The notes below the pieces were generated by a model. The model was not told where the DNA came from. It did no database searches and worked only from the letters and a program-made list of their open reading frames with translations. Shown here piece after piece: positions 8,783 to 17,142 of a DNA stretch of 64,000 bases. Source of the stretch: Qipengyuania proteolytica (lineage in GTDB: Bacteria > Pseudomonadota > Alphaproteobacteria > Sphingomonadales > Sphingomonadaceae); NCBI RefSeq assembly GCF_019711565.1, contig NZ_JAIGNN010000001.1, positions 372,001 through 436,000 of the forward strand. The letters run 5' to 3'. The position numbers and the translations under genes were made by a program. Positions within the stretch are counted from its first letter, which is position 1; every line of letters starts with the position of its first letter.

Positions 8783-10272
8783 GCCGCAATATCCTGCTCA
8801 TCGCCGGGCGCGAATTCCGCCAGATCATCGCCATGAAGAGCTTCTGGCTCACCCTGCTGCTGCTGCCCGCCGCCATTGCCATCGGGCCGCTCTTCGCCAG
8901 TAGCCTGGAAGACGACGAATCGAAGCGCGTCGTGGTGATCGACCGGGCCGGTGGCGAGGTGGTCGAGGCGCTCGACAGCCGTTTCGCGCTGGAAAGCGAC
9001 CGGCACGAATTGCGCGACATCTCGCGCTACGTGCGCCGCCACAAGCTCGAGGCGGCCGATCCGGATGCGCCCTGGGCGCAGCACGACCGCTGGTACAGCG
9101 ATACCGATGTCGCCACCTATCGCGCTGAGGGCGGCATGGACGGCGCCCTTGCAAAAATCGAGCGCGTGCGGCCCGAAGGCACGCCCGAACTCGACACGCA
9201 CGAGCCGGCCTATGCGATCCTGCGCGCAGACGAGACGCTGTCAGCTCTCCACGGTGACGCCTTGCAGGCGCGTGTCGATGCGCTGCTCTCCGCGAAAACC
9301 GAGGATGGAAAGGCGCAAGCCGATGTCGTCCTCCTCGTCGGACCGGACTATCCGCGCGATCCGGCGATCCGCCTGTGGTCGTCCGAACAGCCCGACGCTG
9401 GCTTCGTCACGACGCTGCAGGATACGTTGACCGGCGAACTGCGCCTCGGCCTGCTCGAGGCGCGCGGGATCTCGCGCACCGACGCCCAGGCCATCACCGC
9501 GGCCCGGCCCGCCTTGACCGTCACGACCCCGCCCCCGGGCGGCGGTGCGCGCGAGGCCGTGCTCATCCGCTCGATCATTCCGCTCGCGGTCGCCTATATC
9601 CTCATGCTCAGCCTGATGCTGTCGGGTAGCTGGATGCTGCAGGGCTCGGTCGAGGAACGCTCGAACAAGTTGCTCGAGGGCCTGCTCGCTTGCGTCCGGC
9701 CGGAGGAACTGATGTACGGCAAGCTGCTCGGCGCGCTTGCGGTCGGCCTGTCTATGATCGCCGTATGGGTGGTCTGCGCCGCGGTGGCGGTCTTCGTCGC
9801 CCAAGGCGCGGTGGCCGACATCATTCGGCCCGCGCTCGCCCCGTTGACTTCGCCCTTCACCGTCGCCGCGCTGATCTACTTCTTTGTGCTCGGTTATATC
9901 GCCATCTCGATCATCTTCGTCGCCATCGGCGCGCTGGCGGATTCGATGAGCGAAGCGCAGGGCTATCTCATGCCGGTGATGCTCGGAATCCTGCTGCCGA
10001 TCACCTTCCTCATCCAGACGCTGGTGGCGGGCAAGGGCGGCATCCTCGTGCAGGCCCTCACCTGGATTCCCCTGTGGACGCCCTTCGCGGTCCTCGCACG
10101 ACTGGGGTCGGGAATCGAGTACTGGGTGGTCATCGCCACGGGCATCCTCCTCGCCGCTTTCGTGGCGCTGGAAGTGGTTTTCCTCGGCCGGCTGTTCCGT
10201 GCGAGCTTGCTCGCGACAGGGCAGAAACCGGGGCTCAGGCAGCTGATCGAACGGTTCAAACCCGCCCAGTGA
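8779..10272 (+). CDS. ABC-2 type permease (NatB-like)
   Basis: 497 residues. One N-terminal membrane helix (about 21-41, FWLTLLLLPAAIAIGPLF) is followed by a large extracytoplasmic domain of about 220 residues. A C-terminal bundle of about six helices starts near residue 269 (IIPLAVAYILMLSLMLSGS). The motif VEERSNKLLEGLLACVRPEELMYGKLLG after the second helix is typical of ABC-2 exporters. It pairs with the overlapping upstream ATPase and sits in the inner membrane. The large external domain is characteristic of the NatB/YhaP group. Confidence 0.88.
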   Translation: MSRNILLIAGREFRQIIAMKSFWLTLLLLPAAIAIGPLFASSLEDDESKRVVVIDRAGGEVVEALDSRFALESDRHELRDISRYVRRHKLEAADPDAPWAQHDRWYSDTDVATYRAEGGMDGALAKIERVRPEGTPELDTHEPAYAILRADETLSALHGDALQARVDALLSAKTEDGKAQADVVLLVGPDYPRDPAIRLWSSEQPDAGFVTTLQDTLTGELRLGLLEARGISRTDAQAITAARPALTVTTPPPGGGAREAVLIRSIIPLAVAYILMLSLMLSGSWMLQGSVEERSNKLLEGLLACVRPEELMYGKLLGALAVGLSMIAVWVVCAAVAVFVAQGAVADIIRPALAPLTSPFTVAALIYFFVLGYIAISIIFVAIGALADSMSEAQGYLMPVMLGILLPITFLIQTLVAGKGGILVQALTWIPLWTPFAVLARLGSGIEYWVVIATGILLAAFVALEVVFLGRLFRASLLATGQKPGLRQLIERFKPAQ

Positions 10273-10317
10273 CGAGAGAGGCGGGAACGTTGCGCGTGCT
10301 CCCCGCTTGAATCGGAC

Positions 10318-11322
10318 GTGAGCGCGCCCTTCTCCTGGATCAGACCCGAACCGCACGGCATCCATATCGTTCCCGCCGATTGCTGGGTGGATCCCGCGCG
10401 CGCGGTGGACAAGGCACTGGTCACGCATGGACACGCCGACCACGCCCGCGGCGGGCACGGCCAGACGGTCGCCACGCCCGAGACGCTGGCGATCATGAAG
10501 TTGCGCTACGCAACTTCCGACGGGGCGACCCCGGTCCACTATGGCGAGACGATCCGCCTGCCCGGCGGGGTGGATGCGACCTACATCCCGGCGGGCCACG
10601 TCCTCGGCAGCGCGCAGATCCTGCTCGAACATGCAGGCGAGCGGGTGATCGTGACCGGCGATTACAAGCGGCGCGCGGACCCCACCTGTCCGCCCTTCCA
10701 AGTCACCCCTTGCGATATCTTCATCACCGAAGCGACGTTCGGCCTGCCGCTGTTCACCCATCCGCCGATCGAGGACGAGATGGCGAAGCTGCTCGATCGC
10801 CTGGCCGCCCATCCCGACCGGTGCGTGCTCGTCGGCGCCTACGCCCTGGGCAAGGCCCAGCGGGTGATCGCCGAATTGCGCCGCGCGGGCCATCACGAGC
10901 CGATCTACCTCCACGGCGCGATGGAGAAGATGTGCCGCCTCTATGAAGACCATGGCGTCGACCTCGGTGAGTTGCGGCTCGTTTCGGATTATTCCAAGGA
11001 GGACATGCGCGGCGCGATCGTGGTCTGCCCGCCCTCCGCACTCAACGACCGCTGGAGCCGCCGCCTGCCCGATCCGGTCACCGCCATGGCGAGCGGCTGG
11101 ATGCGCGTGCGCCAGCGCGCCCGCCAGCGCAATGTCGAGCTGCCTCTGGTCATTTCCGACCATGCCGACTGGGGCGAGCTGACGCGCACGATCAGGGAAG
11201 TCGACGCGCAGGAAAACTGGATCACGCATGGGCGCGAGGACGCATTGCTGCGCTGGTGCCAGCTCCACCAGAGGCGCGCCCGTGCGCTCGCGCTGGTCGG
11301 CTATGACGACGAGGACGATTGA
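10318..11322 (+). CDS. Ligase-associated DNA exonuclease (metallo-beta-lactamase fold)
   Basis: 334 residues from a GTG. The metal-binding motif HGHADH is at 37-42 and GHVLGSAQI near 96, followed by TGDYKRR, as in the SNM1/beta-CASP-like exonucleases that accompany bacterial ATP-dependent DNA ligases. The next gene, 3 bases downstream, is that ligase, which strongly supports the call. The pair belongs to a bacterial DNA damage response cassette that usually also includes a DEXH helicase (Lhr type) and the PdeM phosphoesterase. Neither is adjacent here. Confidence 0.92.
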   Translation: MSAPFSWIRPEPHGIHIVPADCWVDPARAVDKALVTHGHADHARGGHGQTVATPETLAIMKLRYATSDGATPVHYGETIRLPGGVDATYIPAGHVLGSAQILLEHAGERVIVTGDYKRRADPTCPPFQVTPCDIFITEATFGLPLFTHPPIEDEMAKLLDRLAAHPDRCVLVGAYALGKAQRVIAELRRAGHHEPIYLHGAMEKMCRLYEDHGVDLGELRLVSDYSKEDMRGAIVVCPPSALNDRWSRRLPDPVTAMASGWMRVRQRARQRNVELPLVISDHADWGELTRTIREVDAQENWITHGREDALLRWCQLHQRRARALALVGYDDEDD

Positions 11323-11325
11323 GGC

Positions 11326-12918
11326 GTGGAGGAATTCGCCGCCCTCATCGATGCGCTCGTTTACACCCGCTCTCGCAACGAGAAGCTGCGGCTGATCGCG
11401 GAGTATCTGCGCGCCACGCCCGATCCCGACCGAGGCTGGGCACTGGCGGCGCTCAGCGACGGGCTGGACTTTCCCGCCGTGAAGAGCTCGGCGATCCGCA
11501 ACCTCATGAAGGACCGGATCGACCCGGTGCTGTGGACGCTAAGCCGCGACTTCGTCGGCGACACGGCGGAAACGGCGAGCCTGCTGTGGCCCGCGCCCGA
11601 CGATCCGCCCTCCCCGCCGACAGTCGGCGAAACCGTCGACCTGCTCTCGGCCATGACCCGCAAGAGCGTACAGACCGAGCTGCCCAGATTGCTCGACCGG
11701 CTCGATGCCTCGGGCCGCTACGCTCTGCTCAAGCTGGCCACCGGCGCGATGCGCATCGGCATTTCCAGCCGTCTCGCCAAGACCGCCTTCGCGCAGGCGT
11801 TCGGCGTGTCGGTCGAGGAAGTCGAGGAATACTGGCACGGGCTCCAGCCGCCCTATGCCGAGCTGTTTGCCTGGGCCGCAGGTGGCGAGGCGCCCCCCGA
11901 TATCGAGAACCTTCCGACTTTCCGCCCCTTCATGCTGGCCCACCCACTTGAGGATACGGTGGTCGATCTTGCCGACTATGCGGCCGAGTGGAAATGGGAC
12001 GGTATCCGGGTGCAACTGGTCCGCGCAGGGGACGAGACGCGCATCTATTCGCGTTCCGGCGACGACATTTCGGCGACCTTTCCCGAACTGCTCGACGTCC
12101 TGCCCTTCCCCGCCGTGCTCGACGGGGAATTGCTGGTGCGCGGCAGCGTGCAGGGCGGCGAGGAAGGCGGGGCGGCGAGTTTCAATGCGCTCCAGCAGCG
12201 GCTGGGTCGCAAGACGGTGAGCAAGAAGATGCTCGCCGAATACCCGGCCTTCGTTCGGCTCTATGACGTCCTCTTGACCGAGGGCGAGGATCTGCGCGAA
12301 TTGCCGTGGACCGGGCGCCGCGCGCGGCTCGAAGCACTCATGAAACGCCTGCCACAAAGCCATTTCGACATCTCACAATTGGTTCAACCGCGCGATTTCG
12401 ACCACCTCGCCGAAATCCGTGGGGGTAGCCGCGACGAGGCCATCGAAGGGCTGATGCTGAAGCGCAGGGACAGCCCCTATATCGCCGGGCGGCGCGTGGG
12501 GTACTGGTACAAGTGGAAGCGCGACCCGCTGCTGGTCGATTGCGTGCTGATGTATGCCCAGCGCGGCAGCGGCAAAAGGTCGAGCTTCTATTCCGATTAC
12601 ACCTTCGGCTGCTGGGACGGCGACCCCGATGCCGGCGCGGACCTGCTGCCGGTGGGCAAGGCCTATTCGGGTTTCACCGACGAGGAGCTGAAGAAACTCG
12701 ATCGCCACGTGCGCCAGAACACGGTCAACCGCTTCGGCCCGGTGCGTGAGACCGACAAGAGCCTGGTGTTCGAGGTCGCCTTCGACAGCGTGCACGAGAG
12801 CAAGCGCCACAAGTCGGGCCTCGCCATGCGCTTCCCGCGCATCCACCGCATACGCTGGGACAAGCCGCCGCACGAGGCGGACCGGATCGACGCGCTGCGG
12901 GCACTGATCAGGGATTGA
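11326..12918 (+). CDS. ATP-dependent DNA ligase (damage-response type)
   Basis: 530 residues from a GTG 3 bases after the exonuclease stop. An N-terminal domain of about 200 residues of the DNA ligase A-N type precedes the adenylation domain. The nucleotidyl lysine is K223 in EWKWDGIRVQ. Downstream motifs include IYSRSGDDIS, LDGELLV, EGLMLKRRDSPY and WYKWKRDP, followed by an OB-fold. It joins DNA nicks using ATP and is not the replicative NAD-dependent LigA. Coupling with the exonuclease suggests end processing followed by sealing during crosslink or break repair. Confidence 0.94.
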   Translation: MEEFAALIDALVYTRSRNEKLRLIAEYLRATPDPDRGWALAALSDGLDFPAVKSSAIRNLMKDRIDPVLWTLSRDFVGDTAETASLLWPAPDDPPSPPTVGETVDLLSAMTRKSVQTELPRLLDRLDASGRYALLKLATGAMRIGISSRLAKTAFAQAFGVSVEEVEEYWHGLQPPYAELFAWAAGGEAPPDIENLPTFRPFMLAHPLEDTVVDLADYAAEWKWDGIRVQLVRAGDETRIYSRSGDDISATFPELLDVLPFPAVLDGELLVRGSVQGGEEGGAASFNALQQRLGRKTVSKKMLAEYPAFVRLYDVLLTEGEDLRELPWTGRRARLEALMKRLPQSHFDISQLVQPRDFDHLAEIRGGSRDEAIEGLMLKRRDSPYIAGRRVGYWYKWKRDPLLVDCVLMYAQRGSGKRSSFYSDYTFGCWDGDPDAGADLLPVGKAYSGFTDEELKKLDRHVRQNTVNRFGPVRETDKSLVFEVAFDSVHESKRHKSGLAMRFPRIHRIRWDKPPHEADRIDALRALIRD

Positions 12919-12937
12919 TTTCGCGCCCGGGCCAGCC

Positions 12938-13615
12938 ATGGTCTGCTGTGTGCACCGTTACGATCCCGCCCGACAGAAGCTCGCCTTGGGTCTGGCCTTC
13001 CTTGCCGGAGCGGCCGACGCGACCGGCTTTCTCGCGAGCGGCGGCTATTTCGCATCGTTCATGTCCGGCAATACGACGAGGCTCGGCCTCGACCTCGTGC
13101 CCGATCCTGCCGTGGCGCGGGTCCCGCTCGCGATCATTGGCAGCTTCGTCGCCGGTGTGGTGATCGGCGCACTGATCGCCAACCGCTGGCCCGCCTATCG
13201 CAAGCGCGGCCTGCTTGCAGTCGTGACCCTCATGCTGGCCATTGGCGCAATACTGTCGCAGGCGGGCTCGTCTCTCGGCTTTATCGCCGCGACCGCCATG
13301 GCCATGGGCCTCGCCAACAACATCTTTTCGAGAGACGGCGAAGTGACGGTGGGCGTGACCTACATGACCGGCGCGCTGGTCCGGTTCGGACAAGGCGTGG
13401 CCGCGCGGCTGTCCGGTCGGCCCAACCATGCCATGCGCGGCTATGGCCTCCTGTGGACCGCGCTTGCGATGGGGGCTGCCGCCGGCGCCTGGGCACATGG
13501 CGCGGCGCCTACCCTTGCACCCTCTCTATTGTGCGCGATGTCGCTCGCTCTCTTGGCCGTTGCGTCGTTCATCGAGCGCGATGGAGGCGTTGAAGCGGCA
13601 AAAAGCGAGCCCTAG
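12938..13615 (+). CDS. YoaK/DUF1275 family membrane protein
   Basis: 225 residues, very hydrophobic, with about six predicted helices. The DUF1275 hallmark is the region AGAADATGFLASGGYFASFMSGNTTRLG near 23-50, with MTGALVRFGQG further on. Function of the family is unestablished; it is thought to be an inner-membrane transporter-like protein. The ATG chosen lacks a clear ribosome binding site. The gene follows the DNA ligase by 19 bases, so cotranscription is possible but functionally unexplained. Confidence 0.85.
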   Translation: MVCCVHRYDPARQKLALGLAFLAGAADATGFLASGGYFASFMSGNTTRLGLDLVPDPAVARVPLAIIGSFVAGVVIGALIANRWPAYRKRGLLAVVTLMLAIGAILSQAGSSLGFIAATAMAMGLANNIFSRDGEVTVGVTYMTGALVRFGQGVAARLSGRPNHAMRGYGLLWTALAMGAAAGAWAHGAAPTLAPSLLCAMSLALLAVASFIERDGGVEAAKSEP

Positions 13616-13643
13616 TTAGCGGCTGCCACAACGGGAGAGATCG

Positions 13644-14156
13644 ATGTCCTACGCCACTGCTGCGCTTGCCACCTTCGACAACATACTCGGCACGCTCGAC
13701 GGCCTTGCCGCGAAGGCGCAATCGGCTGGCGTGGGCGATGGCCTGCTGGCGGAGGCCAGGCTTGCCGAGGACATGTTCCCGCTGGAAAGCCAGTTCCGCA
13801 TCGCCGTGAACCAGGTCTATCTGGCGCTCCCGCGGGTCTGGGACCTCGAGGTTGCGCTCGACGAGGCCCCGTATGCGGACTGGGCGGAGGTGCGCGAGAA
13901 GATCGCGCAGGCGCGCAGCCGGGTCGCCGCTGCCGGCGAGTACGACGCTGTTTCATCCGGGAGCGAGATCGACATGACCCTGCCCAACGGCATGCGTTTC
14001 GTGATGGCGGCGCATGAGTATCTGCGCGACTGGACGCTGCCCAATTTCTATTTCCATGCCACCACCGCCTATGCGCTGCTCCGGCGCGAGGGTTTGGCGC
14101 TGGGCAAGGTCGACTTCCTCGGGTTCATGCTGCGCTACGCCAGACCGGGCGATTGA
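13644..14156 (+). CDS. DUF1993 (DinB-like) protein
   Basis: 170 residues with a GGGAGAG ribosome binding site before the ATG. The predicted fold is a four-helix bundle. The sequence carries DUF1993 features: AEDMFPLESQFRIAVNQ near 45-60, LPNGMRFVMAAHEYLRDWTLPNFYFHATTAYALLR near 110-145. Distant DinB-type bundles bind metal and thiols, but this family has no defined reaction. It lies last in the plus-strand run, convergent with the DUF167 remnant, which ends 3 bases away. Confidence 0.82.
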   Translation: MSYATAALATFDNILGTLDGLAAKAQSAGVGDGLLAEARLAEDMFPLESQFRIAVNQVYLALPRVWDLEVALDEAPYADWAEVREKIAQARSRVAAAGEYDAVSSGSEIDMTLPNGMRFVMAAHEYLRDWTLPNFYFHATTAYALLRREGLALGKVDFLGFMLRYARPGD

Positions 14157-14159
14157 GTT

Positions 14160-14440
14160 CTAGCCGAGCACGCGGAACTGCTTCTCGCGAGAAGTCGCGC
14201 CGCGCAACATTTCGACGCTGGAGGGAGCGATTTCGAGCGCCTTGGCGAGCAGTCGCCTGACGGCCTCGTTCGCGGCGCCCTCCTGCGGTTTCGCACGAAC
14301 CTTCACGAGGATATGCCCATCCTCCACCGTCGGCTTTCGCTCCGCGCACCGGGCGTCACTCGCACCGCGAGACGTCCTTCGCCATCGATCAGGGCGCGCA
14401 GTGCGGCGGGATCGGGCAGGTCAGCTTTCGAACGCGCCAT
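14160..14440 (-). pseudogene. DUF167/YggU family gene interrupted by a frameshift
   Basis: From the ATG at 14440 the reverse strand encodes MARSKADLPDPAALRALIDG and then RLAVRVTPGARSES, a clear DUF167 N-terminus, but runs into a TGA 44 codons in. Shifting one base near 14333-14341 restores the rest of the family: PTVEDGHILVKVRAKPQEG, then AANEAVRRLLAKALEI and a final FRVLG before the TAG at 14160-14162. The span is 281 bases, one short of a multiple of three, which fits a single-base deletion. It could be a real pseudogene or a sequencing error in AGCGAAAGCC. It overlaps the end of the carbonic anhydrase gene by 20 bases. Confidence 0.85.
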
Positions 14441-14993
14441 CGACCGCGGCGGCGTGGTGCTTCGCGTTCTCGGCATAATGCGCCACGCCCATGCGCATGC
14501 CCATGATCGCAGCCTCGTCGAGCTCGCGCATCAGCCTCGCCGGGCGCCCGCCCCACAGTTCGCGCGCGCCCATCACCTTGCCTTCGGTCAGCATCGCCCC
14601 CGCCGCTAGCATGGCGTCCGAGCCGATCACTGCTTTGTTCATCGCGATCGCCCCGAGGCCGACGAAGCCGCGGTCCTCGATCGTGCAGCCGTGGATCATC
14701 GCCATGTGGCCGACCAGCACGTCGTCGCCGATGATGCAGGGCGAGCCGTCGGGATCGCCCGGGCGTTCCGGATCGCAATGGACGACGCTGCCGTCCTGGA
14801 TGTTCGAGCGTTCGCCGATCACGATCCGGCTGACATCGGCGCGCAGCACGCAATTGTACCAGATCGAGCTATCGGCCCCGATCTCGACATTGCCGATGAT
14901 CGTGCAGCCGGGCGCGATGAAGGCGCTGTCATGGATGCGCGGCGTGTTGCCGTGGATCGGGATGATGGTGACGCCGGGGCGGCTCGCGGTCAT
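14421..14993 (-). CDS. Gamma-class carbonic anhydrase family protein
   Basis: 190 residues folding as a left-handed beta-helix with hexapeptide repeats (IGNVEIGADSSIWYNCVLRAD and following). Zinc-ligand-type histidines are visible in VVHCDPE and DDVLVGHMAMIHGC. Family members are carbonic anhydrases or related acyltransferase-fold proteins (YrdA/CaiE type). I chose the ATG at 14993 because it overlaps the upstream stop as ATGA and has GGAGAG at the right distance. A start at 15008 is possible. It is part of a minus-strand run from hemB down to DUF167. Confidence 0.88.
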   Translation of the reverse strand: MTASRPGVTIIPIHGNTPRIHDSAFIAPGCTIIGNVEIGADSSIWYNCVLRADVSRIVIGERSNIQDGSVVHCDPERPGDPDGSPCIIGDDVLVGHMAMIHGCTIEDRGFVGLGAIAMNKAVIGSDAMLAAGAMLTEGKVMGARELWGGRPARLMRELDEAAIMGMRMGVAHYAENAKHHAAAVDGAFES

Positions 14994-15547
14994 TGGCTGC
15001 TCTCCCATTGCTCTCTCGTGAGCGAGTACTGGATCGTCGGATTGTCTTCGGGCGGATAGTCCGGATCGGTGAAGTCGAGATACGCGCGGCGGACCATGCC
15101 GAGTTTTTCCATCAGCCTCCAGCTGCCCTCGTTCGCTTCGCTGGTCAGCGCGACGACATGCGGCGCCCCGATGCGGGTGAAGGCCCAGTCGAGCACGGCG
15201 CGCATCGCCTCCGCCGCGTAGCCGCGCCGCCAGCGATCCTCGCGCACCAGCCAGCCGATCTCATGATCGCCCTGGTTGGGCGCGAGCGGGTGGTCGACCT
15301 TCTTCATCCCGCAATGGCCGACGAGCTCGCCGCTCGCCTTCTCCACCATCATCAGGAAGCTGAAGCCTTCGCGCGCGTAGGTCGCCATGGCCTTGGCGTG
15401 CTTGGCCTCGATCTCGTGCAGTTCCTTGACGCCGCCGAGCCGCGCCATCACCGTCGGGGTGTTGAGCAGGCGATATTGCTCCGCCGCATCGCCCTCCCCG
15501 ATCGTGCGCAGGATCAGCCGGTCGGTCTCGGCGATGATATCAGCCAC
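14990..15547 (-). CDS. GNAT family N-acetyltransferase (RimJ-like), copy 1
   Basis: 185 residues. TDRLILRTIGEGDAAEQYRLLN opens the fold, LVGHCGMKKVDH forms beta-4, and the acetyl-CoA loop region is EIGWLVREDRWRRGYAAEAMRAVLDWAF (about 95-122). This is the RimJ/RimL-type Acetyltransf_3 layout. The acceptor is unknown. It overlaps its upstream paralogue by 8 bases and shares the same architecture, including the C-terminal P-W-R/N-P-T...Y-S segment, so the two probably arose by tandem duplication. Confidence 0.85.
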   Translation of the reverse strand: MADIIAETDRLILRTIGEGDAAEQYRLLNTPTVMARLGGVKELHEIEAKHAKAMATYAREGFSFLMMVEKASGELVGHCGMKKVDHPLAPNQGDHEIGWLVREDRWRRGYAAEAMRAVLDWAFTRIGAPHVVALTSEANEGSWRLMEKLGMVRRAYLDFTDPDYPPEDNPTIQYSLTREQWESSQ

Positions 15548-16103
15548 GGGCCTGCTCCCATGCGGCGCGATCGATCGAATAGACCACGGTGTCGCGCCAG
15601 GGCGGATCGTAGCGCGCGTCGGAATAATCGAGATCCTCGCGCCGCCGCATGCCGAGCCTGATCATGAGGCCCCAGCTTGCCGCGTTGTCGTCCACCGTCA
15701 GGGCGACCACCTCGTCCGCTCCGAAGCGCTCGAAGGCCGCTTCCAGCGCAGCCTTGGCCGCCTCTTTCGCATAGCCCTTCCCCCAAGCATCCTCGCGCAG
15801 GCGCCAGCCGATCTCGAACTCGCCGGTCACGGTCGATCCCGGGGCGTCGGCCCGCTTGAGCCCGCAGAAGCCGAGCAACGCGCCGTCCGCCTTGCGTTCG
15901 AGCGCCCAGAAGCAGAACCCGTTGCGCGCGGCGCAGCCCTCGACCCGCTCGCGCTGTCTGGCCCGCCCCGCATCGTCGAGCACGCCGCCGAGCCACTCCA
16001 TGACCGCGGGCGTGTTGGTGACACGGAAGAACTCTGCCCAATCGGCATCACCGCGCCAGTCGCGCAGGACCAGCCGCTCGGTCTCGTGACGGAACTCAGC
16101 CAT
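15540..16103 (-). CDS. GNAT family N-acetyltransferase (RimJ-like), copy 2
   Basis: 187 residues, same layout as the downstream paralogue: TERLVLRDWRGDADWAEFFRVTN, LLGFCGLKRADAPG and the acetyl-CoA-binding stretch EIGWRLREDAWGKGYAKEAAKAALEAAF. The start overlaps the hemB stop by 8 bases, so it is translated from a hemB-led transcript. Substrate unknown. No sequence feature shows which copy retains the ancestral role. Confidence 0.85.
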   Translation of the reverse strand: MAEFRHETERLVLRDWRGDADWAEFFRVTNTPAVMEWLGGVLDDAGRARQRERVEGCAARNGFCFWALERKADGALLGFCGLKRADAPGSTVTGEFEIGWRLREDAWGKGYAKEAAKAALEAAFERFGADEVVALTVDDNAASWGLMIRLGMRRREDLDYSDARYDPPWRDTVVYSIDRAAWEQARG

Positions 16104-17094
16104 TCAGGATACGCGCCGCGACCGGCGCATGGTAGGTCAGCACACCGGAACAGCCCGCGCGCTTGAACGACAGCAGCTTCTCCATAAGCAGCGCCTCACG
16201 GTCCGCGACGCCGGCGGCCGCGCCCGCTTCGATCAGCGCGTATTCGCCGCTCACCTGGTAGGCGAAGACCGGCACGCCGAAACGCTCCTTCGCGCGCCAG
16301 ATCACGTCGAGATAGGCGAGGCCGGGCTTCACCATCACGCTGTCGGCACCCTCCGCGATATCCAGCGCGATTTCGCGCAACGCCTCGTCGCCATTGGCCG
16401 GGTCCATCTGGTAGCTCTTCTTGTCGCCTTTCAGCAGGCCACCCGACCCCACGGCGTCACGAAAGGGGCCGTAGAAGGCCGAGGCGTATTTCGCGGAATA
16501 AGCCATGATCTGGACATTGGGATGGGCATTCATCTCGAGCGCCATGCGGATCGCGCGTACGCGCCCGTCCATCATGTCCGACGGGGCGATGATGTCCGCG
16601 CCCGCATCGGCCTGGTTGACCGCCTGGTCGACCAGCACCGCGACGGTATCGTCGTTCACCACATAGCCCTTGGCATCGAGCAGCCCGTCCTGCCCGTGGC
16701 TGGTATAGGGATCGAGCGCGACGTCGGTGAGGATGCCGATATCGCTGCCGCAAGCATCGCGCACCGCCTTGATCGCGCGGCACATGAGGTTGTCTGGATT
16801 GAGCGCTTCGGCCCCGTCGTCGCTGCGCTTGTCGTGCGGCGTGTTCGGGAACAGGGCGATGCAGGGGATGCCGAGCGCGACCGCCTCTTTCGCGCGTTTC
16901 GCGATGCCGTCGACCGACCAGCGCGACACGCCGGGCAGGCTGCCGACCGGATCTTCGATGCCGGTGCCGCCGGTGACGAAGAGCGGCCAGATCAGGTCCG
17001 CCGGGGTCATCACCGTTTCGCGGTGCATGGCCCGGCTCCAGCCAGTGGCGCGGGTGCGGCGCAGCCGCGTGAGGGGATAGGAAGCGTCGCTCAT
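16096..17094 (-). CDS. hemB: Delta-aminolevulinic acid dehydratase (porphobilinogen synthase)
   Basis: 332 residues from the ATG at 17094 (MSDASYPLTRLRRTRATGW). It condenses two 5-aminolevulinate molecules to porphobilinogen in heme synthesis. Both active-site lysine regions are present: MAYSAKYASAFYGPFRDA and the Schiff-base lysine in DSVMVKPGLAYLD. The metal-site region reads ILTDVALDPYTSHGQDG, lacking the triple-cysteine zinc site, so it belongs to the magnesium-dependent type. Translation could start 10 codons earlier, but that extension is not conserved-looking. hemE and hemJ are 40 kb away. Confidence 0.95.
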   Translation of the reverse strand: MSDASYPLTRLRRTRATGWSRAMHRETVMTPADLIWPLFVTGGTGIEDPVGSLPGVSRWSVDGIAKRAKEAVALGIPCIALFPNTPHDKRSDDGAEALNPDNLMCRAIKAVRDACGSDIGILTDVALDPYTSHGQDGLLDAKGYVVNDDTVAVLVDQAVNQADAGADIIAPSDMMDGRVRAIRMALEMNAHPNVQIMAYSAKYASAFYGPFRDAVGSGGLLKGDKKSYQMDPANGDEALREIALDIAEGADSVMVKPGLAYLDVIWRAKERFGVPVFAYQVSGEYALIEAGAAAGVADREALLMEKLLSFKRAGCSGVLTYHAPVAARILNG

Positions 17095-17142
17095 GGGCGG
17101 CAGATGTGCCGCAAGCGCCCGCACTATGCAATCGGGTGCGGC

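Noticed and set aside
9241..11268. 675-codon open frame on the minus strand opposite the ABC permease and the exonuclease
   Set aside because: It crosses two plus-strand genes with complete domain sets, and has no domain of its own.
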